From positions 3,738,501-3,802,500 of the forward strand of contig NZ_JAHSTX010000001.1 in NCBI RefSeq assembly GCF_019145375.1: a stretch of DNA of 64,000 nt, given 5' to 3'. Both the position numbers and the translations under genes were made by a program. The notes beneath the pieces were generated by a model, which had not been told where the DNA came from, did no database searches, and was given only the letters and a program-made list of their open reading frames with translations. The stretch is from Pseudomonas triticicola (GTDB lineage: Bacteria; Pseudomonadota; Gammaproteobacteria; Pseudomonadales; Pseudomonadaceae). Positions 35,723-44,380 of the stretch are shown piece by piece; the stretch's first letter is position 1, and every line of letters begins with the position of its first letter.

Positions 35723-37180
35723 TTAACGAAAGTTGTCGCGCAGGTCGCCCTGTCGCGCAAGAAACCGCCCTGCCCTCGCCCCATTCGCCTGTCCGTCGCA
35801 ATAACTCAAAACGCCGTTGACCCACACCCCGTCAATTCCCTGCGCCGCCCGCTGCGGATCGTTGAAATCGGCCACATCGCGCACGGTCGCCGGATCAAAT
35901 AACACCAGATCCGCCCAATGCCCTTCACGAATCTCGCCGCGTTCCTGCAAGCCAAAACGCGCCGCCGACAGACCGGTTATCTTGTGCACGGCGGTGTGCA
36001 GCGGAAACAGGCCAACGTCGCGACTGAAATGGCCGAGCACCCGTGGGAAAGCGCCCCACAGGCGCGGATGCGGGAACGGGTCTTCGGGAAGTCCGTCAGA
36101 GCCGACCATCGAAAGCGGATGAGCGAGGATTCTTCTGACGTCGGCCTCGTCCATGCCGTAGTACACCGCGCCCGCCGGTTGCAGACGTTTCGCGGTTTCT
36201 TCCAGCGACAGTTTCCATTCGCCAGCAATGTCGATCAGGTCGCGACCGCTGACTTCCGGGTGCGGCGTCGACCAGGTAATAGTGATGCGGTGCGCATCGG
36301 TGACTTGCTTCAAATCCAGGGTCGAGGAACTCGCCGCGTACGGGTAGCAATCGCAGCCGACCGGATGGGTTTTCGCTGCCTCTTCCAGCGCTGCGAGCAA
36401 TTGCGGACTGCGTCCCCAGTTACCGACGCCGGCGCATTTGAGGTGGGAAATGATCACCGGTGATTGCGCGTGTCGGCCGATTTGAAATGCTTCGTCCATC
36501 GCCTCCAGCACCGGAGCGAATTCGCTGCGCAAATGGGTGGTGTACACCGCGCCGAACGCCGTCAGTTCTTCGGTCAGTTGCATGACTTCATCGGTGGACG
36601 CGTTGAAGGCGCTGGCGTAGGCCAGGCCTGTGGATAAACCCAACGCGCCGGCCTCGAGGCTGTCGCGCAACTGCGCGCGCATGGCGGTGATTTCGTCGGG
36701 AGTCGCGGTGCGGAACAAGTCGTCGAGGTGATTGCTGCGCAGCGCCGTGTGGCCAACCAGCGCGGCGACATTCAGCGTGGTATTGGCCGCTTCGACGGCG
36801 GCGCGGTAGTCGCTGAAGCGCGGATAGACGAACGCCGCTGCGCTGCCGAGCAGGTTCATCGGATCGGGTGGGTTGCCCTTCAAAGTGACCGGCGAAGCGC
36901 TGATGCCGCAGTTGCCGACAATCACCGTGGTCACGCCCTGGCTGAGCTTGGGCAGCATCTGGGGTTGGCGGATGACCACGGTGTCGTCGTGGGTGTGCAC
37001 GTCGATGAAACCCGGCGCCAGCACCCGGCCGGCGGCGTCGATTTCTTCGCTGGCGCGGGCGTGAGGCAAATCGCCGATGCGCTCGATGCGGCCATTGAGA
37101 ATTGCCACGTCGGCCTTATAGCCGGGCGTGTTGCTGCCGTCGATAACCAGCGCGTTGCGGATCAGGGTGTCGTACTGCAT
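35723..37180 (-). CDS. N-acyl-D-amino-acid deacylase (D-aminoacylase)
   Basis: A 485-residue amidohydrolase. The metal-binding HxH lies in FIDVHTHDDTVV near residue 66, NCGISASPV near 97 is typical of D-aminoacylases, and conserved HLRSE and HLKCAG histidines follow near 216 and 246. It releases D-amino acids from N-acyl-D-amino acids. ATG 37180 follows the RpiR gene by one base; an upstream start at 37216 is not supported. Third gene of an operon with a GntP-type permease and an RpiR regulator, which fits uptake and breakdown of D-amino-acid derivatives. Confidence 0.9.
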   Translation of the reverse strand: MQYDTLIRNALVIDGSNTPGYKADVAILNGRIERIGDLPHARASEEIDAAGRVLAPGFIDVHTHDDTVVIRQPQMLPKLSQGVTTVIVGNCGISASPVTLKGNPPDPMNLLGSAAAFVYPRFSDYRAAVEAANTTLNVAALVGHTALRSNHLDDLFRTATPDEITAMRAQLRDSLEAGALGLSTGLAYASAFNASTDEVMQLTEELTAFGAVYTTHLRSEFAPVLEAMDEAFQIGRHAQSPVIISHLKCAGVGNWGRSPQLLAALEEAAKTHPVGCDCYPYAASSSTLDLKQVTDAHRITITWSTPHPEVSGRDLIDIAGEWKLSLEETAKRLQPAGAVYYGMDEADVRRILAHPLSMVGSDGLPEDPFPHPRLWGAFPRVLGHFSRDVGLFPLHTAVHKITGLSAARFGLQERGEIREGHWADLVLFDPATVRDVADFNDPQRAAQGIDGVWVNGVLSYCDGQANGARAGRFLARQGDLRDNFR

Positions 37181-37181
37181 G

Positions 37182-38042
37182 TCAGTCTCCCAGCGGCAGG
37201 TGATCGTCGCCGCCACGGTATTCGTCGAGGGCGAGTTTGATTCGCCGCAGACGTTCTTGATTGTCTTCAGGGCTGGCCAGCGCCAGTTCGGTGGCGAGCA
37301 CGTCGATGGCCAACAGCATGCCGTAGCGCGCCGCCGTCGGTTTGTAGATGAACGAGGTTTCTGCGCCTTGCAGCGGCAGCACGACGTCGGCCAGTTCGGC
37401 CAGTGGTGAATCGCCGCGAGTGATGGCGAGAATGCGCGCGCCGTAGTTGCGCGCCAGCTCCACGGTTTCCAAAAGCTCCGGGGTGATGCCGGTCAGCGAG
37501 CAGGCGATCAGCACTTGCTCGGCGTTCAAACTGGCGGCGGTGACGCGCATCATCACCGCGTCGTGGCACACCGCAATCGGGTAACCGAGGCGCACTAGGC
37601 GCACCTGCAATTCATCGCTGCACAGGGTTGAGCAACCGCCCATGCCGAACGCGTGAATCATCCGCGCCTGACCGAGTAATTTCACTGCGTCGGCGAAGCG
37701 CGATTCGTCGAAACCGGCCAGATGCTGGCGCAGGGTGGTTTCGATGTCGCCGACGATCTGCCCGTAGAACGCCGACTGCTCAGGCGTGCCCGCCGGGTCG
37801 AGAAACCGGCTGCCAACGCCGCTGGCCTGGGCCAGTTGCAGACGCAGATCACGCAGGTCACGGCAGCCGACCGTGCGGGCAAAGCGCGACAGCGTGGCGG
37901 TGCTGACCTCGGCGCGTTGCGCGAGGTCTTCGAGGCTGGCGCTGGCGGCAAAGCCGACATCGTCGAGCATCAACCGCGCAATGCGCCCCTCGCCGGCACT
38001 GAAGGAATCCTGGCGGGCGCGGATCTGGTAGAGGATGTCCAT
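37182..38042 (-). CDS. RpiR/MurR-family regulator with SIS domain
   Basis: A 286-residue protein with an N-terminal helix-turn-helix (SLEDLAQRAEVSTATLSRFARTVG near residues 36-58) and a C-terminal SIS phosphosugar-type domain (GMGGCSTLCSDELQVRLVRLG near 135, SLTGITPELLETVELARNYGA near 183). It probably senses an acylated amino sugar or amino acid and controls this operon. Starts ATG 38042, 16 bases after the permease gene ends; ends one base before the deacylase ATG. Confidence 0.9.
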   Translation of the reverse strand: MDILYQIRARQDSFSAGEGRIARLMLDDVGFAASASLEDLAQRAEVSTATLSRFARTVGCRDLRDLRLQLAQASGVGSRFLDPAGTPEQSAFYGQIVGDIETTLRQHLAGFDESRFADAVKLLGQARMIHAFGMGGCSTLCSDELQVRLVRLGYPIAVCHDAVMMRVTAASLNAEQVLIACSLTGITPELLETVELARNYGARILAITRGDSPLAELADVVLPLQGAETSFIYKPTAARYGMLLAIDVLATELALASPEDNQERLRRIKLALDEYRGGDDHLPLGD

Positions 38043-38058
38043 GGGCGGCGGGCTCCGG

Positions 38059-39408
38059 TTACAGCAGGTAGGAAAGGCCGACGGTCAGCGCGAAAGCGAC
38101 CAGCGAGATCAGCGTCTCGAGCACGGTCCAGGTCTTGAACGTCTGCGCGACCGTCATGTTGAAGTATTCCTTGATCAACCAGAAGCCGCCGTCGTTGACG
38201 TGGGAAAAGATAACCGAGCCCGCGCCGGTCGCCAGCACTAAAAGCTCAGGGTGCGGATAACCCAGACCGATGGCCACCGGCGCGACAACGCCTGATGCAG
38301 TGGTCATCGCCACCGTCGCCGAACCGGTGGCGACACGCATCAGCGCGGCGAACAACCAGCCCATGATCAGTGGCGACAAATGAAATTCATGGGCGAGGCC
38401 GACGATCTGATCGGTGACGCCGGCATCCACCAGAATCCGGTTCAAGCCGCCACCCGCGCCGACCAGCAAGGTGATGCTGGCGGTGGGCGCGAGGCATTCG
38501 TTGGTGAACTTGAGGATCGATTCGCGGTTGAAACCTTGGGCAATCCCTAGCGTCCAGAAGCTCAGCAAAGTCGCCAGCAACAGCGCGATCACCGAGTTGC
38601 CAATGAACAGCAGGAACTGGTTGAACGCGCTGCCGGGGGTGGAAATCAGGTTGGCCCAGCCGCCGATCAACATCAGCACCACCGGCAGCAAAATGGTCGC
38701 CATCGTAATGCCGAAACCCGGCAGTTTGTCGCGCGGTTCGCGGTCGAGAAATTGCTTTTCCAGCGGGTTGTCCGCCGGCAATTGAATGCGCGGCACGATG
38801 AATTTCGCGTACAGCGGGCCGGCGATGATTGCGGTCGGAATGCCGATCGCAATCGCGTACAGCAAGGTCTGCCCGACCGAGGCCTGATAGGCCTGCACCG
38901 CGAGCATCGCCGCCGGGTGCGGTGGCACCAGCGCATGCACCACCGAAAGGCCGGCAACCATCGGCAGACCGACCATCAAAATCGACACACCAACGCGGCG
39001 CTCCACGGTGAAAGCGATCGGCACCAGCAAGACGAAACCGACTTCAAAGAACAGCGGCAAGCCGACCAGAAACGCGATGCAGACCATCGCCCAATGCGCG
39101 TTCTTCTCACCGAATTTCTCGATCAGCGTGCGCGCCATCTGCTCGGCCCCACCGGACTCGGCCATCATCTTGCCGAGCATCGTTCCCAACGCCACCACCA
39201 GCGCAATATGCCCCAGCGTTTTGCCGACACCCGCCTCATACGCACCGACCACCGCCGACGGCGGCATCCCGGCCACCAGCGCCAGGCCCAGGGAAATCAG
39301 GGTGATGACAATGAACGGATTGAGCCGGTAACGGGCGATCAACACGATCAGCGCAATGATGGCCACGGCGGCGTAGACCAGCAGCCAATAGCCGAAGGAA
39401 GGCGTCAT
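38059..39408 (-). CDS. GntP-family permease (gluconate or D-amino acid transporter)
   Basis: A 450-residue inner-membrane protein with about 12 hydrophobic helices. Family motifs such as GKMMAESGGAEQMARTL near 85, VGLPLFFEVGFVLLVPIAF near 117 and VPPHPAAM near 155 mark GntP. The family includes gluconate transporters and the D-serine permease DsdX; with a D-aminoacylase in the operon a D-amino acid or N-acyl-D-amino acid is more likely than gluconate. ATG 39408 is taken; the longer start at 39462 has no site. First gene of the operon. Confidence 0.88.
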   Translation of the reverse strand: MTPSFGYWLLVYAAVAIIALIVLIARYRLNPFIVITLISLGLALVAGMPPSAVVGAYEAGVGKTLGHIALVVALGTMLGKMMAESGGAEQMARTLIEKFGEKNAHWAMVCIAFLVGLPLFFEVGFVLLVPIAFTVERRVGVSILMVGLPMVAGLSVVHALVPPHPAAMLAVQAYQASVGQTLLYAIAIGIPTAIIAGPLYAKFIVPRIQLPADNPLEKQFLDREPRDKLPGFGITMATILLPVVLMLIGGWANLISTPGSAFNQFLLFIGNSVIALLLATLLSFWTLGIAQGFNRESILKFTNECLAPTASITLLVGAGGGLNRILVDAGVTDQIVGLAHEFHLSPLIMGWLFAALMRVATGSATVAMTTASGVVAPVAIGLGYPHPELLVLATGAGSVIFSHVNDGGFWLIKEYFNMTVAQTFKTWTVLETLISLVAFALTVGLSYLL

Positions 39409-39599
39409 GCGGTACTCCTCGGAAGGGTCACGTTCGAATGGGTTGTGAAACTCATAAATCATTTCGAGATAGAGATTTCAAACCGCATGAAAGTAATTTT
39501 CGGGGAGAGACAAGAGGTGTCGCTGGTGGGTATGGGGTGTCGTGATTAATGAAAATCAGAGGCCGGGATTTACATGGCTTTCCAGATCACCACGCAACT

Positions 39600-40266
39600 C
39601 TGTGGGAGCGAGCCTGCTCGCGAAGACCGCTTCACATTCACCATCTTCATTGACTGACCCACCGCTTTCGCGAGCAGGCTCGCTCCCACAGTTTTTGATC
39701 GCATTCCTCCAGTCAGAACGCGGTCAAGTTGTAGGAGTGAGCCCGCTCGCGATTGCGGTGTGTCAAAACATGATTCTCTGACTGACCCAACGCAATCGCG
39801 AGCAAGCTCGCTCCTACAGTTTTAATCACATTCCTCCAGCTACATCGCAATCAACCTGTGGGAGCGAGCCTGCTCGCGAAGACCGCTTCACATTCACCAT
39901 CTTCATTGACTGACCCACCGCTTTCGCGAGCAGGCTCGCTCCCACAGTTTTTGATCGCATTCCTCCAGTCAGAACGCGGTCAAGTTGTAGGAGTGAGCCG
40001 CTCGCGATTGCGGTGGGTCAAAACATGATTCTCTGACTGACCCAACGCAATCGCGAGCAGGCTCGCTCCCACAGTTTTTGATCACATTTCTCCAGTCAGA
40101 ACGCGGTCAATCTGTAGGAGTGAGCCTGCTCGCGATCGCGGTGGGTCAAAACAAGATCATTTGACTGACACGACGCTATCGCGAGCAGGCTCGCTCCTAC
40201 AGTTTTTGATCGCATTCCTTCAGGCAGAACGCGGTCAACCTGTGGGAGCGAGCCTGCTCGCGAATG
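39600..40266. repeat. REP/BIME array with a recent 256-bp tandem duplication
   Basis: Ten or so REP palindromes (TGTGGGAGCGAGCCTGCTCGCG and its TGTAGGAGTGAGC variant, with inverted mates) alternate here. Bases 39600-39742 recur without a difference at 39856-39998, and the similarity runs on for about 100 more bases with one indel and a few substitutions. The rest of 39409-40289 holds the upstream region of the permease gene, with no gene seen. Confidence 0.93.
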
Positions 40267-40289
40267 GCTTCACTCGGTGCGCGCTGGAT

Positions 40290-41183
40290 TCACACCATTT
40301 CGTTACGAATCCATTCCACCACCGACGTGCGCTTCGGCGTCCAGCCCAGCAGGTCGCGGGCGTGTTTGCCGCGTACGCGGCTGTTGGAACCGAGGCCGTA
40401 GTTGGCCATTTCATAGCCCCATTCGGCTTCGGCGTCTTGCAATGGCCAGTCTTGCGGTTCGCCCAGATTGAGGGCTTCGGCCATGGCGGTGGTCATGTCG
40501 ATGAACGAGGCTTCACCGCTCTCGACGAAGTAGAAAGTGCCGGGCACGTTTTTGGTCAGCGCCAGCTGATACAGGGCGACGACGTCTTCGATGTGCACGT
40601 TGGACCAGATGTTCTGCCCTGTTCCGACGTGGCGAACGACGCCGCTTTTGCGCGCCTGCTTGAGCAGTCGCGGCAGTTGCACGCTGTCGCGGTTGACGCC
40701 CAGGCTGTGGCCGTAGATCAGGGTGTTGCAGATCACAGCCGAGTTCACGCCATCCTGCGCCGCCGCGAGCACGAGGTTGTCGATGGCCACGCGCGCCGCC
40801 TTATCGACGGTCGGTTCCGGCAGATTGTCTTCGTAATAGATGACATCGCTGGATTTGCCGCCGGAGGCATCGCCGACAATGCTCGAACCGCTGGTGTGCA
40901 GAAAGACTTTATCCGAGCCGCGCAAAGCATCGAGCAACGCTTCCACCGCACCGCGATGATCGCTGCTGGCAGCGTTGATCACCGCGTCGGCAGCACGCGC
41001 CTGTTGCGCCAGCAACTGGCTGTCATCAAGGGTGCCGATTACCGCATGCATGCCCAACGCTTTGATTTCGTCAGCCTGCTCGGCGCTGCGCACCAGACCA
41101 GTAACCTTGTGCCCGGCCTGCAACAGACCGGTGGCAATGGAACCGCCGATAAAACCGGCAGCGCCGGTGACGAAAACATTCAT
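40290..41183 (-). CDS. Extended SDR/NmrA-like NAD-dependent epimerase/dehydratase family protein
   Basis: A 297-residue Rossmann protein with MNVFVTGAAGFIGG at the N-terminus. The usual catalytic YxxxK does not appear: near residue 150 the text reads EPTVDKAA, with Lys kept but Pro where Tyr is expected. The enzyme may bind NAD(P) for sensing or use another mechanism. GGGAG precedes ATG 41183; an upstream start at 41261 is dropped. It lies just downstream of a LysR gene on the same strand. Substrate unknown. Confidence 0.85.
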   Translation of the reverse strand: MNVFVTGAAGFIGGSIATGLLQAGHKVTGLVRSAEQADEIKALGMHAVIGTLDDSQLLAQQARAADAVINAASSDHRGAVEALLDALRGSDKVFLHTSGSSIVGDASGGKSSDVIYYEDNLPEPTVDKAARVAIDNLVLAAAQDGVNSAVICNTLIYGHSLGVNRDSVQLPRLLKQARKSGVVRHVGTGQNIWSNVHIEDVVALYQLALTKNVPGTFYFVESGEASFIDMTTAMAEALNLGEPQDWPLQDAEAEWGYEMANYGLGSNSRVRGKHARDLLGWTPKRTSVVEWIRNEMV

Positions 41184-41279
41184 GGAGAAACTCCCTGCGT
41201 GAATAAGTGATGCAGCGAGTATCGGCCGATGAACCCCAGCGAAAAACCCGCCCCCGACCAATTCACTCTTGCGCAGGGA

Positions 41280-42197
41280 TCACGAATCAGCCTTGAATTC
41301 GGCGCTGGCGTAGGCGGCGAGTTTGCCCTGGATAAAGTCGAGGAAGCACTGAATGCGCAACGCCAGTTGCGAGTTGCGGTAGTACACGGCGTTGATCGGC
41401 TGACGGTAGCCGCTGTTGAATTCACCGAGCAGGACTTTCAGGCGTCCGGCGCGGATGTCGTCGATGGTCATGAAGTGCGACAGGCAGGCGATGCCCTGCC
41501 CCTCCAGCGCCAAATGGCGCACGGTCTCACCACTGGAAGCGCTGATCGCCGGGCTGATCGGCCAGCGGTCGCCATGCACATAGCGCAGCGGCCACTGGTT
41601 GAGGCCTTCGTTGTGGGTGAAGCCGAGCAGCGTGTGTTCGCTCAAATCCGCCACTTGGCGTGGCGCGCCGTGTTTTTTCAAATAGGCGGGGCTGGCGACG
41701 ATCATCAACGGACTGCAACCGAGCGAACGCGCATGCAGCGTCGAATCGGCGAGGGTGCCGATGCGGATGGCGACGTCGGTGCTTTGTTCCAGCAGGTCAA
41801 TGATCAGGTCGTTGCTGTTGAGTTCGAGCTGAATGTCCGGATACAGCTGCCGGAATTCGTCGATGTAGGGGACGATGGCGTGGAGCATGAACGGCGAGGC
41901 GGCATTGATGCGCAGGCGTCCGGACGGGGTTTGCTGGCGCGAAGACAGACGCTCTTCGAGTTGATCCATCTGATCGAGAATCAGCTTGGCCTGTTCGAAG
42001 AAATACTTGCCCTCCTCGGTCAGGTCCATGCGCCGCGTGGTGCGGTTGATCAGCGTGGTGTCGAGCTTGGCTTCGAGCTTCGACAGCGTGCGACTGACGG
42101 CCGACGGCGTCTGGCCGACCTGCTCGGCGGCGGCGGAAATCGAACCGCACTCGATCACGCAGACGAAAATCTGCAACTCATCGGATCTGGCTTTCAC
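41280..42197 (-). CDS. LysR-family transcriptional regulator
   Basis: About 305 residues: N-terminal winged helix (SISAAAEQVGQTPSAVSRTLSKLEAKL near 20-46) and a periplasmic-binding-like effector domain. A GTG at 42197 with AGAGGG five bases upstream is preferred to TTG 42221, which lies in a repeat palindrome. It could regulate the SDR gene 96 bases downstream on the same strand or the MdaB-like gene upstream. Ligand unknown. Confidence 0.88.
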   Translation of the reverse strand: MKARSDELQIFVCVIECGSISAAAEQVGQTPSAVSRTLSKLEAKLDTTLINRTTRRMDLTEEGKYFFEQAKLILDQMDQLEERLSSRQQTPSGRLRINAASPFMLHAIVPYIDEFRQLYPDIQLELNSNDLIIDLLEQSTDVAIRIGTLADSTLHARSLGCSPLMIVASPAYLKKHGAPRQVADLSEHTLLGFTHNEGLNQWPLRYVHGDRWPISPAISASSGETVRHLALEGQGIACLSHFMTIDDIRAGRLKVLLGEFNSGYRQPINAVYYRNSQLALRIQCFLDFIQGKLAAYASAEFKADS

Positions 42198-42220
42198 GGG
42201 TTCCCTCTTTGAAATCGCCA

Positions 42221-42291
42221 AGATCGCAGCCTGCGGCAGCTCCTACATTGGAATGCATTCCCCCTGTAGGAGCTGCCGAAGGCTGCGATCT
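42221..42291. repeat. Long inverted repeat between the LysR and MdaB-like genes
   Basis: AGATCGCAGCCTGCGGCAGC... (42221-42247) and ...GAAGGCTGCGATCT (42265-42291) form a near-perfect 27-bp stem with a 17-base loop; a TTTT follows on the plus strand. It is a common Pseudomonas intergenic palindrome. Downstream of the MdaB-like gene it may work as a terminator. Confidence 0.85.
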
Positions 42292-42323
42292 TTTGCTGTG
42301 ACCCCGATATTAGCCTGAAAGCC

Positions 42324-42914
42324 TCAAGCCTTGAGGCCAAACACCTCAGTCAGATGCTGCTCATAGCGCACTACATCATTGTCGATGTTCGGACGCTTCA
42401 TTACGTCAACGCAGAGGAAGGTCGGCAGCGCAGTCATGCCGAGGAATTCGTTGGCCTTGTGGAACGGGAAGTACACCGCGTCCACGCCTTTGGCTTCGAA
42501 GAAATCCGTCGGGTCATCGAAGGCTTGCTGCGGTGCGTTCCAGGTCAGCGACAGCATGTATTGCTTGCCCTGAATCAGACCGCCACTGCCGTACTTCTGC
42601 GAAGCATCGGAACGGGTGCGGCCGTCGCTGGCGTAGAGGCTGCCGTGGCCTTCGGTGAAAACTTCGTCGATGTACTTTTTCACCGTCCACGGCGCGCCCA
42701 TCCACCAGCCCGGCATCTGATAAATGATCACGTCGGCCCAGAGGAACTTGGCCACTTCTTCGGCAACGTCGTAGCCCTCATCAATGAAGGTGGTCTTGAC
42801 GTCGACACCGCCGCGATCGAGCACGCTCAGCGCGGTTTCGTGCAGGGTGGTGTTGTAGCGGCCATCGGAATGGGCGAATTTTTTACCGCCATTGAGCAGC
42901 AGGACTTTTTTCAT
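42324..42914 (-). CDS. NAD(P)H oxidoreductase of the MdaB/flavodoxin-like family
   Basis: A 196-residue flavodoxin-fold protein. The flavin phosphate loop region is LLLNGGKKFAHSDGRYN at residues 5-21, PGWWMGAPWTVKKYIDE near 69-85 is diagnostic of MdaB (modulator of drug activity B), and TWNAPQQAF near 125 closes the flavin site. Such enzymes reduce quinones by two electrons and protect from redox stress. ATG 42914. Divergent from the ABM monooxygenase gene, which also handles quinols in some members. Confidence 0.88.
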   Translation of the reverse strand: MKKVLLLNGGKKFAHSDGRYNTTLHETALSVLDRGGVDVKTTFIDEGYDVAEEVAKFLWADVIIYQMPGWWMGAPWTVKKYIDEVFTEGHGSLYASDGRTRSDASQKYGSGGLIQGKQYMLSLTWNAPQQAFDDPTDFFEAKGVDAVYFPFHKANEFLGMTALPTFLCVDVMKRPNIDNDVVRYEQHLTEVFGLKA

Positions 42915-43096
42915 CGAAAAACCTCGGCGCAGCCTTCAAGGCTGGATTGAAACAGGAATTGGAATGGCGGCAGATTAACCATCGATCTCGCGCGGAAACA
43001 GCCACGTCGGCGCAAAATACATTTGATCAAAACGCACGAATCGATCGCCAATTGTTGCCGTAGCATTCAGCGCTTTCTGCATTCGAGGAAGTTGTG

Positions 43097-43411
43097 ATGA
43101 GTGAACGCCAGGGTTTCATCCTGCACGCCAAGACCCGCCCGGAAAAAGCCGGCGAATTCGAAGCGCTGTTCCGTGCTTACGTGGAGCCGAGCCGCGCCGA
43201 ACCGGGCTGCATCGAGTACCACATGCTGCGCGACCAGCAGGATCCGACGCTGTTTATCTTCTACGAGATCTGGGCCAGCCAGGCGCATCTGGATGAGCAC
43301 TCGGCATTGCCGCACATGAAAGCGTTCTTCGCCAAACGCATGGACTATCTAGAGCGTGATTTCGATATCCGCGCGATCGACATGCTCAGCGAATCCTCAG
43401 CTAGCCGCTGA
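43097..43411 (+). CDS. Antibiotic biosynthesis monooxygenase (ABM) domain, quinol-monooxygenase-like
   Basis: A 104-residue ferredoxin-like ABM protein: GFILHAKTRPEKAGEFEALF at the start, PGCIEYHMLRDQQDPTLFIFYEIW in the middle, and HLDEHSALPHMKAF after it, as in YgiN. YgiN oxidises quinols and is often found with MdaB, whose gene is divergent here. ATG 43097 has GAGGAA six bases upstream. Its 3' end overlaps the convergent TauE/SafE gene by 11 bases. Confidence 0.88.
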   Translation: MSERQGFILHAKTRPEKAGEFEALFRAYVEPSRAEPGCIEYHMLRDQQDPTLFIFYEIWASQAHLDEHSALPHMKAFFAKRMDYLERDFDIRAIDMLSESSASR

Positions 43412-44165
43412 TCAGCAAATGGGCGCCGAGCGCGCCCAGTCCGATAAGGAACACCCGCTTGAACAGCACCGCACTGATGCGCTGACGCAGCCACTGACCG
43501 AGCCACAAGCCAAGCATGGCCGGGATCAGCGCCAGCAGCGAGGCGCTCAATTCGCCACCGCCGAGTGCGCCGTGCCAGAACAGCCCGAGCGCCAGCGCCA
43601 GGGTCGAGACGGTGAAGGACAGGCCGAGTGCCTGCACCAGTTCATCGCGGCTCAGCCCCAACGCTTGCAAGTACGGCACCGCCGGAATCACGAAGACGCC
43701 GGTGGCTGAGGTGATGACGCCGGTGATCAGCCCACACAGCGGGCCGAGCCAGCGCTCATGACGCGGGTTGACGTGCAAAGTCGGCAGAAACAGTCCGCTC
43801 AATGCGTACAGCAGCAGCGCCGCGCCAAGTTCGCGCACCACCCAATGGCCGCCGGACATGCCGATCCACAGGGTGCCGATGCCGGTGCCGAGGAAGATCA
43901 TCAGTAGCATGGGCCAGAGGCGTTTGATCAATCCTTGCAGATGACCACCGAAGGCCAGTTGCCAGAAATTGGTGAGGGTCGCCGGAATGATCAACAGCGC
44001 GGCTGCCTGCGCCGGCGCCATAGCCAGACCGAGCAGGCCCATGGCGACGGTGGGCAGGCCGAGGCCGATCACGCCTTTGACCGTACCGGCGAGGAGGAAG
44101 GTGGCGATGACCAGTAGAGACAGGGTCAGGCCGAGGGTTTGGTAGAAGTCGGTTAGTGTGTGCAT
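43401..44165 (-). CDS. TauE/SafE-family membrane transporter
   Basis: A 254-residue protein with about eight hydrophobic helices and the TauE/SafE pattern: GTVKGVIGLGLPTVAMGLLG near 28-47 and the internal repeat TGVITSATGVFVIPAVPYL near 150. The family exports sulfite, sulfoacetate or related anions or imports other substrates. ATG 44165 is chosen; the frame upstream passes through a REP sequence. It is divergent from the LysR gene at 44381, which may regulate it. Confidence 0.88.
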   Translation of the reverse strand: MHTLTDFYQTLGLTLSLLVIATFLLAGTVKGVIGLGLPTVAMGLLGLAMAPAQAAALLIIPATLTNFWQLAFGGHLQGLIKRLWPMLLMIFLGTGIGTLWIGMSGGHWVVRELGAALLLYALSGLFLPTLHVNPRHERWLGPLCGLITGVITSATGVFVIPAVPYLQALGLSRDELVQALGLSFTVSTLALALGLFWHGALGGGELSASLLALIPAMLGLWLGQWLRQRISAVLFKRVFLIGLGALGAHLLISG

Positions 44166-44268
44166 TGGGGTAATGTGCACTGATCCGGGCTGGGGGAAAA
44201 TCTGCCATATACTGAGGCAGCCTCTTCCTGTGCAAGAGGCTGACATCGGCGTTGAGGCATCTGGCCTC

Positions 44269-44343
44269 TTCGCGAGCAGGCTCGCTCCCACACGGGATCT
44301 GCGCTGTACATGAGTCCCTGTGGAAGCGAGCCTGCTCGCGAAA
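44269..44343. repeat. REP palindrome pair in a divergent promoter region
   Basis: TTCGCGAGCAGGCTCGCTCCCA and the inverted mate TGGAAGCGAGCCTGCTCGCG. It sits between two divergent genes, which is unusual for REPs since they mostly lie downstream of genes. Confidence 0.85.
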
Positions 44344-44380
44344 GGGCCAGCCCAGCCACCGCGAAACCACAGGCAAACCC

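Noticed and set aside
39600..40266. Possible CRISPR array
   Set aside because: Repeats are REP palindromes of two variants in alternating orientation, spacers are themselves repeated, and there are no cas genes.
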